56,955 nt of DNA from CAXMST01 sp963790085 (GTDB lineage: Bacteria > Actinomycetota > Thermoleophilia > Solirubrobacterales > 70-9): NCBI GenBank assembly GCA_963790085.1, contig CAWBNH010000002.1:1-56955 (forward strand), in the 5' to 3' direction. Below, in pieces: positions 40,088 through 48,690 of this stretch (its first letter is position 1; each line of letters opens with the position of its first letter). The notes below the pieces were generated by a model, which was not told where the DNA came from, did no database searches, and saw only the letters and a list, made by a program, of their open reading frames with translations. A program made the position numbers and the translations under genes.

Positions 40088-40822
40088 TCAGGCGACCGCG
40101 CGGAGCTGGACGTGCGCGTGGTGGGCGAGCACGTCGCCGACCGCCCGCTCGACCTGACGCAGCGCCGGCTCGTCCGCGGGAGGCAGCTCGGCCAGCGGCT
40201 TGCCGAGCGCGGCGACCATGAACTCGTGCGCCCGCTCTGAGAGCTCGAATCCACCGGCCTCACAGGATGCGCAGACGACGCCCCCGGCGGCCCCCGAGAA
40301 CCCGGTGATCCCCTCGGCCTCGCCACAGCGGGCGCAGGAAGCGAGCTCGGGCACGAACCCGGCCGCCAGCGCCAGCTTCAGCCGAAACGCGAGCCCCGCT
40401 GCCCGCCCGGTCGCGGCGCCATCCCCGTCGACGGCCGACGACGAATCGAGCAGCTCGAGGTAGCGGCAGAGCAGGTTGTAGGCGGGACGGTTGGGCTCAC
40501 TCGAGTCCAGCAGCCGCAGCACGGCGTCGCAGGCCCTCGCGGCGGCGCCGATCGCGGGGCCGCTCGAACGCAGATCGCCGTACCCGGCCAGGGTCGAGGC
40601 CCCGGTCACCGTCAGCAGATCGCTGCGACCCTCGTGCAGGGTCAGGTCGAGCCTGAAGAAGGGCTCGAGCCGACCGCCAAACCGCGAGCGCGGCTTGCGC
40701 GAGCCCTTCGCGATCGCGCTCACCCGACCGCGGTCGCGGGTGTAGAGGTGGAGGATCCGGTCCGCCTCCCCGTAGCGGATGCTGCGTAGGACCACCGCCT
40801 CCGTCTTGATGCTGCCGGCCAC
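40088..40822 (-). CDS. recO: DNA repair protein RecO
   Basis: The 244-residue protein has the RecO N-terminal OB fold (TEAVVLRSIRYGEADRILHLYTRDRGRVSAIAKGSRKPRSRFGGRLEPF) and a C-terminal zinc-binding domain (CARCGEAEG ... CASCE). RecO mediates RecA loading and annealing in gap repair. GTG 40822 lies 6 nt after CATCCT on the minus strand and has no independent SD, consistent with a leaderless promoter. Confidence 0.93.
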   Translation of the reverse strand: MAGSIKTEAVVLRSIRYGEADRILHLYTRDRGRVSAIAKGSRKPRSRFGGRLEPFFRLDLTLHEGRSDLLTVTGASTLAGYGDLRSSGPAIGAAARACDAVLRLLDSSEPNRPAYNLLCRYLELLDSSSAVDGDGAATGRAAGLAFRLKLALAAGFVPELASCARCGEAEGITGFSGAAGGVVCASCEAGGFELSERAHEFMVAALGKPLAELPPADEPALRQVERAVGDVLAHHAHVQLRAVA

Positions 40823-40828
40823 CCTCCA

Positions 40829-40834
40829 AGGATG
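40829..40834 (-). promoter_or_regulatory. -10 CATCCT, leaderless start of recO
   Basis: On the minus strand CATCCT ends 6 nt before GTG 40822. Confidence 0.45.
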
Positions 40835-40855
40835 AAGCAGCGGGCGGACAGCGCC

Positions 40856-41818
40856 TCAGACCGGGTTGGCCGGGTTGGCCGAGCGGATTCCGTCGCGGAT
40901 CGCCGCGGCGGTCACGGTGGCCGCCAGCGACCCGGCGGTCATCACCCGCCAGGACTCCCCCGCGTCCGGCGCCGCGGCGCCGGACGAGAGGCAGAAGACG
41001 ATGTCGCCGTCGAACGGGGTGTAGACGGGATCGACCGCGCGGGCGATCCCGGCCGAGGCCATCCGGGCGACCTTGTTGGCGGCGAGTTTGTCGAGCGGGG
41101 CGTCGGTGATCACGCAGACGAGCGTCGTGCCCTCGCGGGGCTCCCCCTTCGTCCACTCGGGGGGAGCGCTGAGCGAGGCGAGGTGCTCGGCGCTGCTCGC
41201 CGGCGAACCCTCCGGGCTGCGCGGCGCCGCGAGCGCCGACCCGTCGTCGCCGATCACGTCGCCGGTGGCGTTGACGACCGCGACGGCGGCCACCGTCTCA
41301 CCCGCGCCGAGGGCTGCCGCCGCGTAGCCGACCCCGCCCGGGGTCGCCGACTCGCGGCCGAGCACCTTCGCGACCGCGGCACCGGTGCCGGCGCCCACCC
41401 GGCCCCGCTCCGGCACGCCGCCCCGCGCTGCCTCGCAGGCCGCGTAGCCCTGCTCCGGCCCGGGCCGGACCGCAGCGTCGCCGGCGATCAGGTCATAGAT
41501 CACCGCCGCGGGGACGAGCGGAACGATCCCGCCCGGCGTCCGGTAGCCCCTCCCCCGCTCCTCGCACCAGCGCGCGACCCCGTCGGCCGCCGCGAGACCG
41601 AAGGCACTGCCCCCGGTGAGCAGCACCGCGGTCGCCTCCTGGGCGTTCGCCAGCGGCGAGACGATCTCCGTCTCGCGGGAGCCCGGACCGCCGCCGCGCA
41701 CGTCGACACCACAGGTCGAGCCCTCGGGCGCGAGAATCACGGTGCAGCCGGTCTCGGCCTCGGCCTCGGTCCAGTGACCGACCGCGAAGCCGTCGGGGAG
41801 CGGCAGCGCGCCGCTCAC
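40856..41818 (-). CDS. P1/S58-type peptidase (DmpA-like)
   Basis: GTG 41818 overlaps the mutM stop (GTGA), defining the start. The 320-residue protein has the DmpA/aminopeptidase S58 layout: N-terminal part with TGGSAFGLAAADGVARWCEERGRGY and the glycine-rich nucleophile segment RVGAGTGAAVAKVLG, where these proteins self-cleave and use an N-terminal nucleophile. Specificity (D-aminopeptidase, beta-aminopeptidase, or other) is not visible. Co-transcribed downstream of mutM in a DNA-repair and housekeeping cluster. Confidence 0.82.
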   Translation of the reverse strand: MSGALPLPDGFAVGHWTEAEAETGCTVILAPEGSTCGVDVRGGGPGSRETEIVSPLANAQEATAVLLTGGSAFGLAAADGVARWCEERGRGYRTPGGIVPLVPAAVIYDLIAGDAAVRPGPEQGYAACEAARGGVPERGRVGAGTGAAVAKVLGRESATPGGVGYAAAALGAGETVAAVAVVNATGDVIGDDGSALAAPRSPEGSPASSAEHLASLSAPPEWTKGEPREGTTLVCVITDAPLDKLAANKVARMASAGIARAVDPVYTPFDGDIVFCLSSGAAAPDAGESWRVMTAGSLAATVTAAAIRDGIRSANPANPV

Positions 41819-42720
41819 CGCCGAGCTCCGGGGTTGGCGGCACGGCGACGACGGGGTCGCCTTCGGAGCCGCGTCTGGCAGCTGCCGCAGAAGTAGGTCG
41901 AGCGGCCGCCGACGACGATCCGCGCGATCGGCTCCCCGCACCGCGGGCAGGCCTCGCCCTCCCGGGTGTGCACGAGGAACTCGTCCTGCATCGAGCCGCG
42001 CTCGCCGAGGGCGTCGCGATAGTCGTCGATCGAGGAGCCGCCGTTGCGGATGCCGGCCTCGAGCGCCTCGACGATACCGTCGCGCAGCTCCTCCCAGTGC
42101 TCGCGGCGCATCGAGCCGGCCGGCGAGAGCGGATGCAGGCACGCCCGGTGCAGGGCCTCGTCGGCGTAGATGTTGCCGATCCCCGCGATCCGCCTCTGAT
42201 CGAGCAGAAACGACTTCAGCGGAGCGGTCCGGCCGGCGGCCAGCTCGCCGATCAGCTCCGGCGTCAAGTCGCCGCCGAGCGGCTCGACACCCAGCCGCTC
42301 GGCCAGGTAGGGATCCACCTCAGCCGCGGCCAACAGCCGGCCGTGTCCGAACCGGCGGGGATCGGTGAACCGCACGCTGCGACCGTCGTCGAGCCGCAGC
42401 TCGGCCCGCAGATGAGTGTCGGGGTCGTGGCCCGGCTCGTACAGCCGCTCCGCTCCGAGCCGCCGCTCGTCGACGACGATGTTGCCGGTCATCCGCAGGT
42501 GCATCAGCAGCGTCGCCCCCCGGTCGAGTTCGACGAGGATGTACTTGCCCCGCCGGCGCACCGCGTGAATCCGCCTGCCGGCCACGCCGCGCTCGATCAG
42601 GGCCGGCGGCTCGGGCCGCGACCAGCGCTCGTCGAACACCTCGACGCCCTCGATCGTGTGTCCGACGATCTCGGGCTCGAGCTGACGACAGATCGTCTCG
42701 ACCTCGGGCAACTCCGGCAC
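41815..42720 (-). CDS. mutM: Formamidopyrimidine-DNA glycosylase
   Basis: The 301-residue enzyme removes oxidised purines (8-oxoG, Fapy). The catalytic N-terminus is MPELPEVE (Pro2, Glu3), with the helix-two-turn-helix (RIAGIGNIYADEALH) and C-terminal zinc finger (ACPRCGEPIARIVVGGRSTYFCGSCQ) all present. The basic C-terminal tail RRRPRRRR is unusual but common in high-GC genomes. GTG start with a GAAGGGG SD close by. It overlaps the P1 peptidase gene. Confidence 0.93.
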   Translation of the reverse strand: MPELPEVETICRQLEPEIVGHTIEGVEVFDERWSRPEPPALIERGVAGRRIHAVRRRGKYILVELDRGATLLMHLRMTGNIVVDERRLGAERLYEPGHDPDTHLRAELRLDDGRSVRFTDPRRFGHGRLLAAAEVDPYLAERLGVEPLGGDLTPELIGELAAGRTAPLKSFLLDQRRIAGIGNIYADEALHRACLHPLSPAGSMRREHWEELRDGIVEALEAGIRNGGSSIDDYRDALGERGSMQDEFLVHTREGEACPRCGEPIARIVVGGRSTYFCGSCQTRLRRRPRRRRAANPGARR

Positions 42721-42752
42721 ACACCCCTTCTACAGGAGCGCGGCGGTCCCGG

Positions 42753-43742
42753 TCAGTCGGTCGCACCCGCGGCGGCGCGGCCGCCGGGGATCCGGGCCCG
42801 TGGGTGGGCCTCGAAGTAGACGCTCTTGATCTCGTCCGCGGAGAGGTGCGTGTAGATCTGCGTGGTGGCGACATCGGCGTGGCCGAGCATCTCCTGAACC
42901 GAGCGCAGGTCGCAACCGCCCGACAGCAGGTGGGTGGCGAAGCTGTGGCGCAGCGTGTGCGGGCTCATCTTCTCGCCCAGCCCGACGGCGCCGGCCCGGC
43001 CACGAATGATCTTGTAGAGCCCCTGGCGGCTCAGTGCCCCACCCCGCTGGTTGAGGAAGAGGCGGCGCTCATCCGAGCCCGCGGCGATCGCCGGGCGACC
43101 GTCCCGCAGGTAACGCTTCAGAGCTGCCGCCGCCTCACGGCCGAGCGGCACGATCCGCTCCTTCGATCCCTTCCCGTAGGCGCGCAGAAAGCCGCGCTCG
43201 AGGTCGATGCTGCCGAGCTCCAGACCGACGGTCTCCGAAGCCCGCAGGCCGCAGCCGTACATCACCTCGAGCAGCGCCCGATCGCGGAGCTCGGCCGGCG
43301 CGCTGCCGGAGACGCTCTCGAGCAGCTGCTTGACCTCCGAATAGCCGAGCACTTTGGGAAGCGACTTCTGCTTCCGTGGCGGCCGCAGGTTCGCGGTCGG
43401 ATCGCCCTTGATCAGCTCGCCGCGGCGCAGGTGCCGGTAGAAGGAGCGCAGGCAGGCCGTTTTCCGGTTCAGGGTCGCGGCCGAGGCGGCGGGGCGACCG
43501 TCGCCGCGGGCGAGCCCGGCGATGAAGTCGGCGACGTCGGCCGGCTCGACCTCGGTGGCGTCGAGGTCCCGCTCAGCGAGGAAGCTCCCATACTGCAGCA
43601 GGTCGGTCCGGTACGCCGAGAGCGTGTTGCGGGCCAGTCCGCGCTCGAACTCCAGGTAAGCGATGAAGTCGAGCAGCAGCGACTCGAAACGGGCATCAGG
43701 CGCAGGTCGCTCGATCTCTTGCTGCGCGACGGCCACGACCAC
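42753..43742 (-). CDS. xerD: Tyrosine recombinase XerD
   Basis: The 329-residue protein has an N-terminal SAM-like core-binding domain (SLLLDFIAYLEFERGLARNTLSAYRTDL, about 20-48) and a C-terminal catalytic domain with the first arginine in YGCGLRASE, the HxLRHS motif (SPHTLRHSFATHLL) and Tyr in TTQIYTHLS. It resolves chromosome dimers at dif. Length is near 300, the XerC/XerD norm. Several GTG starts exist; 43742 and 43736 are possible. The gene order next to pyrG is that of mycobacteria. Confidence 0.93.
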   Translation of the reverse strand: MVVAVAQQEIERPAPDARFESLLLDFIAYLEFERGLARNTLSAYRTDLLQYGSFLAERDLDATEVEPADVADFIAGLARGDGRPAASAATLNRKTACLRSFYRHLRRGELIKGDPTANLRPPRKQKSLPKVLGYSEVKQLLESVSGSAPAELRDRALLEVMYGCGLRASETVGLELGSIDLERGFLRAYGKGSKERIVPLGREAAAALKRYLRDGRPAIAAGSDERRLFLNQRGGALSRQGLYKIIRGRAGAVGLGEKMSPHTLRHSFATHLLSGGCDLRSVQEMLGHADVATTQIYTHLSADEIKSVYFEAHPRARIPGGRAAAGATD

Positions 43743-43793
43743 GGTTTCACGGCCGGGGTCCGGCTCCCTGCCGCTGCAACGGTGCGTGCGCCC

Positions 43794-44864
43794 TCAGCCG
43801 GCCGCCGACGGACCGTCGCGGGCCAGCATCCGGATCAGGGCGCGGCCGGCGGCGAGCGGTGCCGCGAAGAACAGGCGGTCCTCGTCGAGGTCCCGCCCCA
43901 TCGTCCGCCGCGGCAGCCCGCTGGCGGCGTAGCCGGCGAGGTCGGGGGCCTCGAAGGTGATCGCGTGCCGCTGCCCGCAGGCGTCGACGAGCTCCTCCGG
44001 GCCGACGCCGCTGTCGCGGCCGCCCGGCCAGAGCTCGTCGCCGTCGGCCGGGGCCGCGACCCGGACCCCGTCCAGCAGCAGGTCGAGCACCGAGCGGGTG
44101 TGATGGCTGAGGCCGAGGTGGCGGGGCCGCGGATCGCCGGCGGAGAGCCGCGGCGCCAGGACCGTCGGCAGACCCAGGGCGAGGCCGGTGTGGGCCGAGT
44201 CGAGCGCCGCCATGCCCCCATGCCCGTAGCGGGTCGCGGAGCCGAGGATGCCGGGGCCGGGGCCGGCGATCAGCGCCTCCCAGCCAAGCTCGTCGGCCGC
44301 CGCGTGCAGCGCCCCGGCAAGGCTGATCGCCTCGTTTTCACCGCCGAAGCACGGCCCGGCGGTGATCTGACCGGCGAGCAGCCCACGCTCGCGCAGGATC
44401 TCGACATCACGGGACAGGGTCCCGGGCAGGGCCCCGCCGGCGGTCTGGATGTAGCCCACCCGGAGGCCCGGGCAGAGCTGGGCGGCGGCCCAGGCGGCGG
44501 GGGCCAGGTGCCCGTGCAGCGGCAGCACGAGCAACGGCGGCCGCCGCACCGGGCGGGCGGGCGCCTCCGCCGGGGCCTCGATCGGCGCGACCGGATGCTG
44601 GAGCGAGGTGTAGTTGAGCTTGATCACGTGCATGCCCGCGGGGACCTCGCCGTCCGCCAGGCCTCTGGTCAGATTGACGTGGACGATGTCGAAGCCCCCG
44701 GACCCCAGCCCGAGATCGACGGCGGCGGTGTTGACGACCACCTCGTCGCCGGACTCGCAGGGCCCGACGAGCCCGCGATCGGCCCAGGCCGGACGGCGCT
44801 CGCCGTCGATCTCGACCTCGAGCGGATCGGTCCCGACCACCCGGCCGCGCCTCAGCTTCAGCAC
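43794..44864 (-). CDS. DUF3866 family protein
   Basis: GTG 44864 is chosen because it overlaps the M20 peptidase end (7 nt) and begins the conserved LRRGRVVGTDPLEVEIDGERRPAW. The 356-residue protein matches DUF3866: NLTRGLADGEVPAGMHVIKLNYTSLQHPV, then a domain with LPLHGHLAPAAWAAAQLCPGLRVGYIQTAGGALPGTLSRDVEILRERGLLAGQITAGPCFGGENEAISLAGALHAAADELGWEALIAGPGPGILGSATRYGHGG. Function unknown; the family occurs beside pyrG-xerD in actinobacteria and may act in nucleotide or cell-envelope metabolism. This is inference from position. Confidence 0.85.
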   Translation of the reverse strand: MLKLRRGRVVGTDPLEVEIDGERRPAWADRGLVGPCESGDEVVVNTAAVDLGLGSGGFDIVHVNLTRGLADGEVPAGMHVIKLNYTSLQHPVAPIEAPAEAPARPVRRPPLLVLPLHGHLAPAAWAAAQLCPGLRVGYIQTAGGALPGTLSRDVEILRERGLLAGQITAGPCFGGENEAISLAGALHAAADELGWEALIAGPGPGILGSATRYGHGGMAALDSAHTGLALGLPTVLAPRLSAGDPRPRHLGLSHHTRSVLDLLLDGVRVAAPADGDELWPGGRDSGVGPEELVDACGQRHAITFEAPDLAGYAASGLPRRTMGRDLDEDRLFFAAPLAAGRALIRMLARDGPSAAG

Positions 44865-45970
44865 GGCTCGGCCGACTCCTGGACGGCCGCAAGGCAGACC
44901 GCGAGCATCCGGTCGAGCTCGGAGGCGGCGACGCTCTCCTCCGACGTGTGGTTTGCCCGCGTGCCGTTTGCCAAGAGCAGCGCCTCGTACCCGTGCAGTC
45001 GCAGGGCGTTCGCATCGCTGCCACCCCCGGTCGAGATCTCGACCGGCTCGACTCCGGCCCGCTTCAGCGCCTTGCGTCCAACGGCCAGCGAGCGCTCGTC
45101 GGGCCTCACCCGGTAGCCGCGGAACAGCTCGGATACCTCGATGTCGACGTCGCAACGGCGCTCGCCCGCGGCCCATTGGCAGGTATCGATCATCGCCATC
45201 AGGACCTCCTCGGCACGCCCCGGCTCGATCGCCCGGGCCTCGGCGTCGAGCCGGCAGGAACCGGCGACGACGTTCGGGGCGCTGCCGCCCTCGATCAGGC
45301 CCACGTTGGCCGTCGTCTCCGGATCGAGACGGCCGAGATCCATCGCGGCGATCGCCGCCGAAGCCGCCTCGATCGCGCTGTGGCCCGCCTCCGGGGCCAG
45401 CCCGGCGTGAGCCTCAACCCCGCTGAAGTCGGCGACCAGCCGCTTGTAGGTCGGCGCAGCGATGATGATCTCGCCGATCGGCGTCGCGTGATCGAGCACG
45501 AACCCGAACTCCGACCGGAGGCTGCCGATGTCGAGGGCGTGCGCCCCGCGCAGCCCCTGCTCCTCGGCGACCGTGAACAGGAACTCGACTCCGATCGGCG
45601 GCGGCGCCTGCGCGTATCGGCAGGCCATCTCCACCAGCACGGTCACGGCCGCCTTGTTGTCGGCGCCGAGGATCGTGTCTCCGACGCTGCGGAAGATGCC
45701 GTCCTCGATCGCCACCTCGATCGGCTCCTCGTGCGGGACCGTGTCGAGGTGGGCCCCGAACATCACCCATCCATCGCCCTCACCGGCCACCCGGCAGAGC
45801 AGGTTGCCGGCACCGGCCCGGGCGATCTCAGCGGAGCCGTCCTCGGTCACGTCGAGGCCGAGCGCGGAGAGCTCCGCCGCGACGGCATCGGCAACCACCC
45901 GCTCGTCGCCGGTGACGCTCGGGATCTCGCAGAGCCGGGCGAAGCGCTCGTACATCCTCTCCTCGCTCAC
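44858..45970 (-). CDS. M20-family metallopeptidase
   Basis: The 370-residue enzyme has the M20 metal ligands: H in FGAHLDTVP, D in GADNKAAV, E-E in AEEQGLRGAH, and a C-terminal His in NHTSEE. The central SVEAHAG-like dimerisation insert (SGVEAHAGLAPEAGHSAIEAASAAI) is also complete. It is a peptidase-T/acetyl-lysine deacetylase-like exo-hydrolase of unknown substrate. GTG 45970 is leaderless (TAGATT 7 nt upstream); DUF3866 follows with a 7-nt overlap. Confidence 0.88.
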   Translation of the reverse strand: MSEERMYERFARLCEIPSVTGDERVVADAVAAELSALGLDVTEDGSAEIARAGAGNLLCRVAGEGDGWVMFGAHLDTVPHEEPIEVAIEDGIFRSVGDTILGADNKAAVTVLVEMACRYAQAPPPIGVEFLFTVAEEQGLRGAHALDIGSLRSEFGFVLDHATPIGEIIIAAPTYKRLVADFSGVEAHAGLAPEAGHSAIEAASAAIAAMDLGRLDPETTANVGLIEGGSAPNVVAGSCRLDAEARAIEPGRAEEVLMAMIDTCQWAAGERRCDVDIEVSELFRGYRVRPDERSLAVGRKALKRAGVEPVEISTGGGSDANALRLHGYEALLLANGTRANHTSEESVAASELDRMLAVCLAAVQESAEPC

Positions 45971-45977
45971 GGCAGGG

Positions 45978-45983
45978 AATCTA
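45978..45983 (-). promoter_or_regulatory. -10 TAGATT, leaderless start at 45970
   Basis: On the minus strand TAGATT ends 7 nt before GTG 45970. Confidence 0.55.
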
Positions 45984-46060
45984 GATGCTCGCGCGCCGGC
46001 CCGAGCGCGACCGCAGATCGTTCAGCCACAGCGCCCACCCGGGGCGGTAGCGATCGCCGC

Positions 46061-47755
46061 TCAGGCGGTTCGGCGAGCGCCGACCTCGGCGTCGACGGCC
46101 TCGGCCGTCTCCTCCGCCTGCTCCTCGCGACGCTCGCCGGCAAGCCTTGTGGCGGCGCCGACGAACTCCCTGAACAGCGGCTCCGGCTCGGTCGGACGTG
46201 AGTTGAACTCGGGATGGAACTGGGACGCGACGAAGAACGGGTGCTCTGGGATCTCGACGATCTCGACCAGGCGGTCGTCGGGGGAGGTGCCGCTGATCAC
46301 CAGGCCGTCGTCCTCGAGCCGGCGGCGGAGCATGTTGTTGACCTCATAGCGGTGCCGGTGGCGCTTGTAGATGACGCCCTCGTCGTCGAAGATCGCCCGC
46401 GCCCTGGTGCCCTCGTGCAGCTTCACCGGGTCAGCACCGAGCCGCATCGTGCCGCCGAGGTCGGAGACCTCCTTCTGCTCGGGCAGCAGGTCGACGACCG
46501 GGTACGGGGTCTCGGGATCGAACTCGGCCGAGTTGGCGCCGTCCATGCCGCTGACGTGTCGGGCGTAGTCGACGACCGCCATCTGCATCCCCAGGCAGAT
46601 TCCGAGGAACGGCACCTCGCTCTCGCGGGCGAACCGGCAGGCGGCGACCTTGCCCTCGATCCCACGCTCGCCGAAGCCGCCCGGGATCAGCACGCCGTCG
46701 GCCCGCTCGAGCGCCTCGATGTCCAGCTCCTCCGAGCTGACCAGGTCGACCTCGACGTTGACGCCGTGGTGGTAGCCACCGTGCTTGAGCGCCTCGATCA
46801 CCGACTTGTAGGCGTCCTCGAGCTGCACATACTTGCCGACCAGGGCGATGCGGACCGTTTCCTCGGCGGCATCGGCCCGCCGGCAGAGGTCCTCCCAGTC
46901 GGCCAGGTCGGGGGCCGGAGCCTCGAGCCCGAAGTGGTCGAGGACGAGATCGTCCATGCCCTCGGCGCGGAAGACGAGCGGTACCTTGTAGGTGTTGTCG
47001 ACGTCGCGGGCGGAGATCACCGCCTCCTCGGGAAGCGATCCGAACAGAGCGATCTTGCGACGGATTTCGCGGTCGAGACCGCCCTCGGAGCGGCAGATCA
47101 CGGCGTGCGGCTGGATCCCGATCCGTCGCAGCTCGTTGATCGAGTGCTGGGTCGGCTTCGTCTTCAGCTCGCCGGCATGGCCGACGTATGGGACCAGGGT
47201 CAGATGCAGGAACATGCACCGCTTCGGACCGAGATCCGTGTAGAGCTGGCGAATCGCCTCGAGGAACGGGAGCGACTCGATGTCGCCGACGGTGCCGCCG
47301 ATCTCGGTGATCACGAAGTCCACCGACTGCGCCTCGGCGACGATCAGGATCCGCTGCTTGATCTCATCGGTGATGTGCGGGATCACCTGCACGGTGCCGC
47401 CGAGATAGTCGCCTCGCCGCTCGCGCTTGATCACGCTGTTGTAGACCGCGCCCGCCGTCACGTTCGAGGCGCGAGAGGCGTTCTCCCCCGTGTAGCGCTC
47501 ATAGTGGCCGAGGTCCAGGTCCGCCTCGGCGCCGTCCTCGGTGACGAACACCTCGCCGTGCTGGAACGGGCTCATCGTGCCGGGATCGACGTTGATGTAG
47601 GGGTCGAACTTCTGCAGCTGAACCCGGAAGCCACGGCTGACCAGCAGCCGCCCGATCGAGGCCGCCGCGATCCCCTTGCCGAGTGCGGAGACGACCCCAC
47701 CGGTCACGAACAGGAAGCGGGTCTCTCCTGCTGGGGTTCTCGATGGGGAACTCAT
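46061..47755 (-). CDS. pyrG: CTP synthase
   Basis: The 564-residue enzyme converts UTP to CTP with ATP and glutamine. N-terminal amidoligase domain: TGGVVSALGKGIAAASIGRLL (P-loop-like), GTMSPFQHGEVFVTEDGAEADLDLGHYERY; C-terminal class I GATase with nucleophile C387 in FLGICLGMQ and conserved HPEF...Q. Length and order match the family. TAGACT lies 12 nt before ATG; start is well defined. It is followed after 90 nt by the M20 peptidase gene, which has its own promoter. Confidence 0.96.
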   Translation of the reverse strand: MSSPSRTPAGETRFLFVTGGVVSALGKGIAAASIGRLLVSRGFRVQLQKFDPYINVDPGTMSPFQHGEVFVTEDGAEADLDLGHYERYTGENASRASNVTAGAVYNSVIKRERRGDYLGGTVQVIPHITDEIKQRILIVAEAQSVDFVITEIGGTVGDIESLPFLEAIRQLYTDLGPKRCMFLHLTLVPYVGHAGELKTKPTQHSINELRRIGIQPHAVICRSEGGLDREIRRKIALFGSLPEEAVISARDVDNTYKVPLVFRAEGMDDLVLDHFGLEAPAPDLADWEDLCRRADAAEETVRIALVGKYVQLEDAYKSVIEALKHGGYHHGVNVEVDLVSSEELDIEALERADGVLIPGGFGERGIEGKVAACRFARESEVPFLGICLGMQMAVVDYARHVSGMDGANSAEFDPETPYPVVDLLPEQKEVSDLGGTMRLGADPVKLHEGTRARAIFDDEGVIYKRHRHRYEVNNMLRRRLEDDGLVISGTSPDDRLVEIVEIPEHPFFVASQFHPEFNSRPTEPEPLFREFVGAATRLAGERREEQAEETAEAVDAEVGARRTA

Positions 47756-47767
47756 CTGGCAGCAGCG

Positions 47768-47773
47768 AGTCTA
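47768..47773 (-). promoter_or_regulatory. Predicted -10 TAGACT for pyrG
   Basis: TAGACT on the minus strand lies 12 nt before ATG 47755, giving a leader of about 5 nt. Confidence 0.4.
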
Positions 47774-47850
47774 GCCTTCGCCGGGACGGAACCGGAGCGA
47801 TCCGCGGAGCCCGAGCGGGCCGATTCCGCGATTTGCGAAGAAGTCGCGGA

Positions 47851-48690
47851 TCAGGGTCGGCGGCCCACGGCGTCGAGCGATCGCAGCACCGGCAGCCGCT
47901 CGATCGCCTCCGAGATCGAGCGGAACTCGCCGTAGGCGGTGAGCGCGACGATCACCGCCAGCGCAACCAGGCGCGCATCGTCACCGAGCGTGACCAGCAG
48001 CGACACGCCCGCCAGCGCCCCGACCAGGTTTGCGCCGGCATCACCGAGCATCGCGCGCTCGCGCAGCGTCAGGGCCGCACCGATGATCACCGGGCCGATG
48101 AAGACGCCGAGCAGCTCGACCGGGTAGATCGTCCACGCCCCGAGCACGAGGCCGGCGAGCAACAAAAAGAAGGCCTTCTCGACCCGGCCCGGCCGCAGAT
48201 CGAGGAGATTGAACAGGTTGGTGGCGAGCAGCAGGAGCGCGAGGTCCGCGAGGTAGTCGAACGACTGCAGCCCGCGCCCAGAGACGGCGAGTGCCGCGAG
48301 CCCGAAGGCCCCAACCGCCTTGATCGCCCCGGTCGAGAGCCTGCCCGAGGCAACCGCGCGCGCGTGGCCGCGCCAGCCTCGTGGCGTGTCACCGTGATGG
48401 CCGCGACCGAGCATGTCGTCGAGCAGGCCGAGCAGCGCCACCCCGAGGATGAAGCTGAGCCAGCGGAGGAACTCGGGCTCCAGCAGGTCGAGGTCGGCCC
48501 TGTCGTCGAGCAAGGCGAGCGGGGCGAGGGCGATCAGCGAGACCGAGATCAGCAGGGCGCCGAGCGGAAACGCCTGGGCCCGGCCGCGCCAGTTCTCGGC
48601 GGTGAGCCCGGTGCGAACCATGTCGTCGCACCATGGCGGCAACACGGCCGCGGCCAGGGCCAGCGAGAGCGCGAGGGCGATCAGGCTCAC
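47851..48690 (-). CDS. MraY/WecA-like glycosyl-1-phosphate transferase
   Basis: The 279-residue membrane protein has about 8 helices and remnants of the MraY/WecA superfamily signature: LGLLDDMLGRGHHGDTPRGWRGHARA (DD motif), ATNLFNLLDLRPGRVEKAF (NxxNxxD), and MLGDAGANLVGALAG. It would transfer a sugar-1-phosphate to undecaprenyl or decaprenyl phosphate, or be a degenerate relative. It overlaps the steB stop as GTGA and belongs to the steA-steB operon. In mycobacteria an equivalent gene does not occur here, so a lineage-specific envelope role is possible. Confidence 0.8.
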   Translation of the reverse strand: MSLIALALSLALAAAVLPPWCDDMVRTGLTAENWRGRAQAFPLGALLISVSLIALAPLALLDDRADLDLLEPEFLRWLSFILGVALLGLLDDMLGRGHHGDTPRGWRGHARAVASGRLSTGAIKAVGAFGLAALAVSGRGLQSFDYLADLALLLLATNLFNLLDLRPGRVEKAFFLLLAGLVLGAWTIYPVELLGVFIGPVIIGAALTLRERAMLGDAGANLVGALAGVSLLVTLGDDARLVALAVIVALTAYGEFRSISEAIERLPVLRSLDAVGRRP

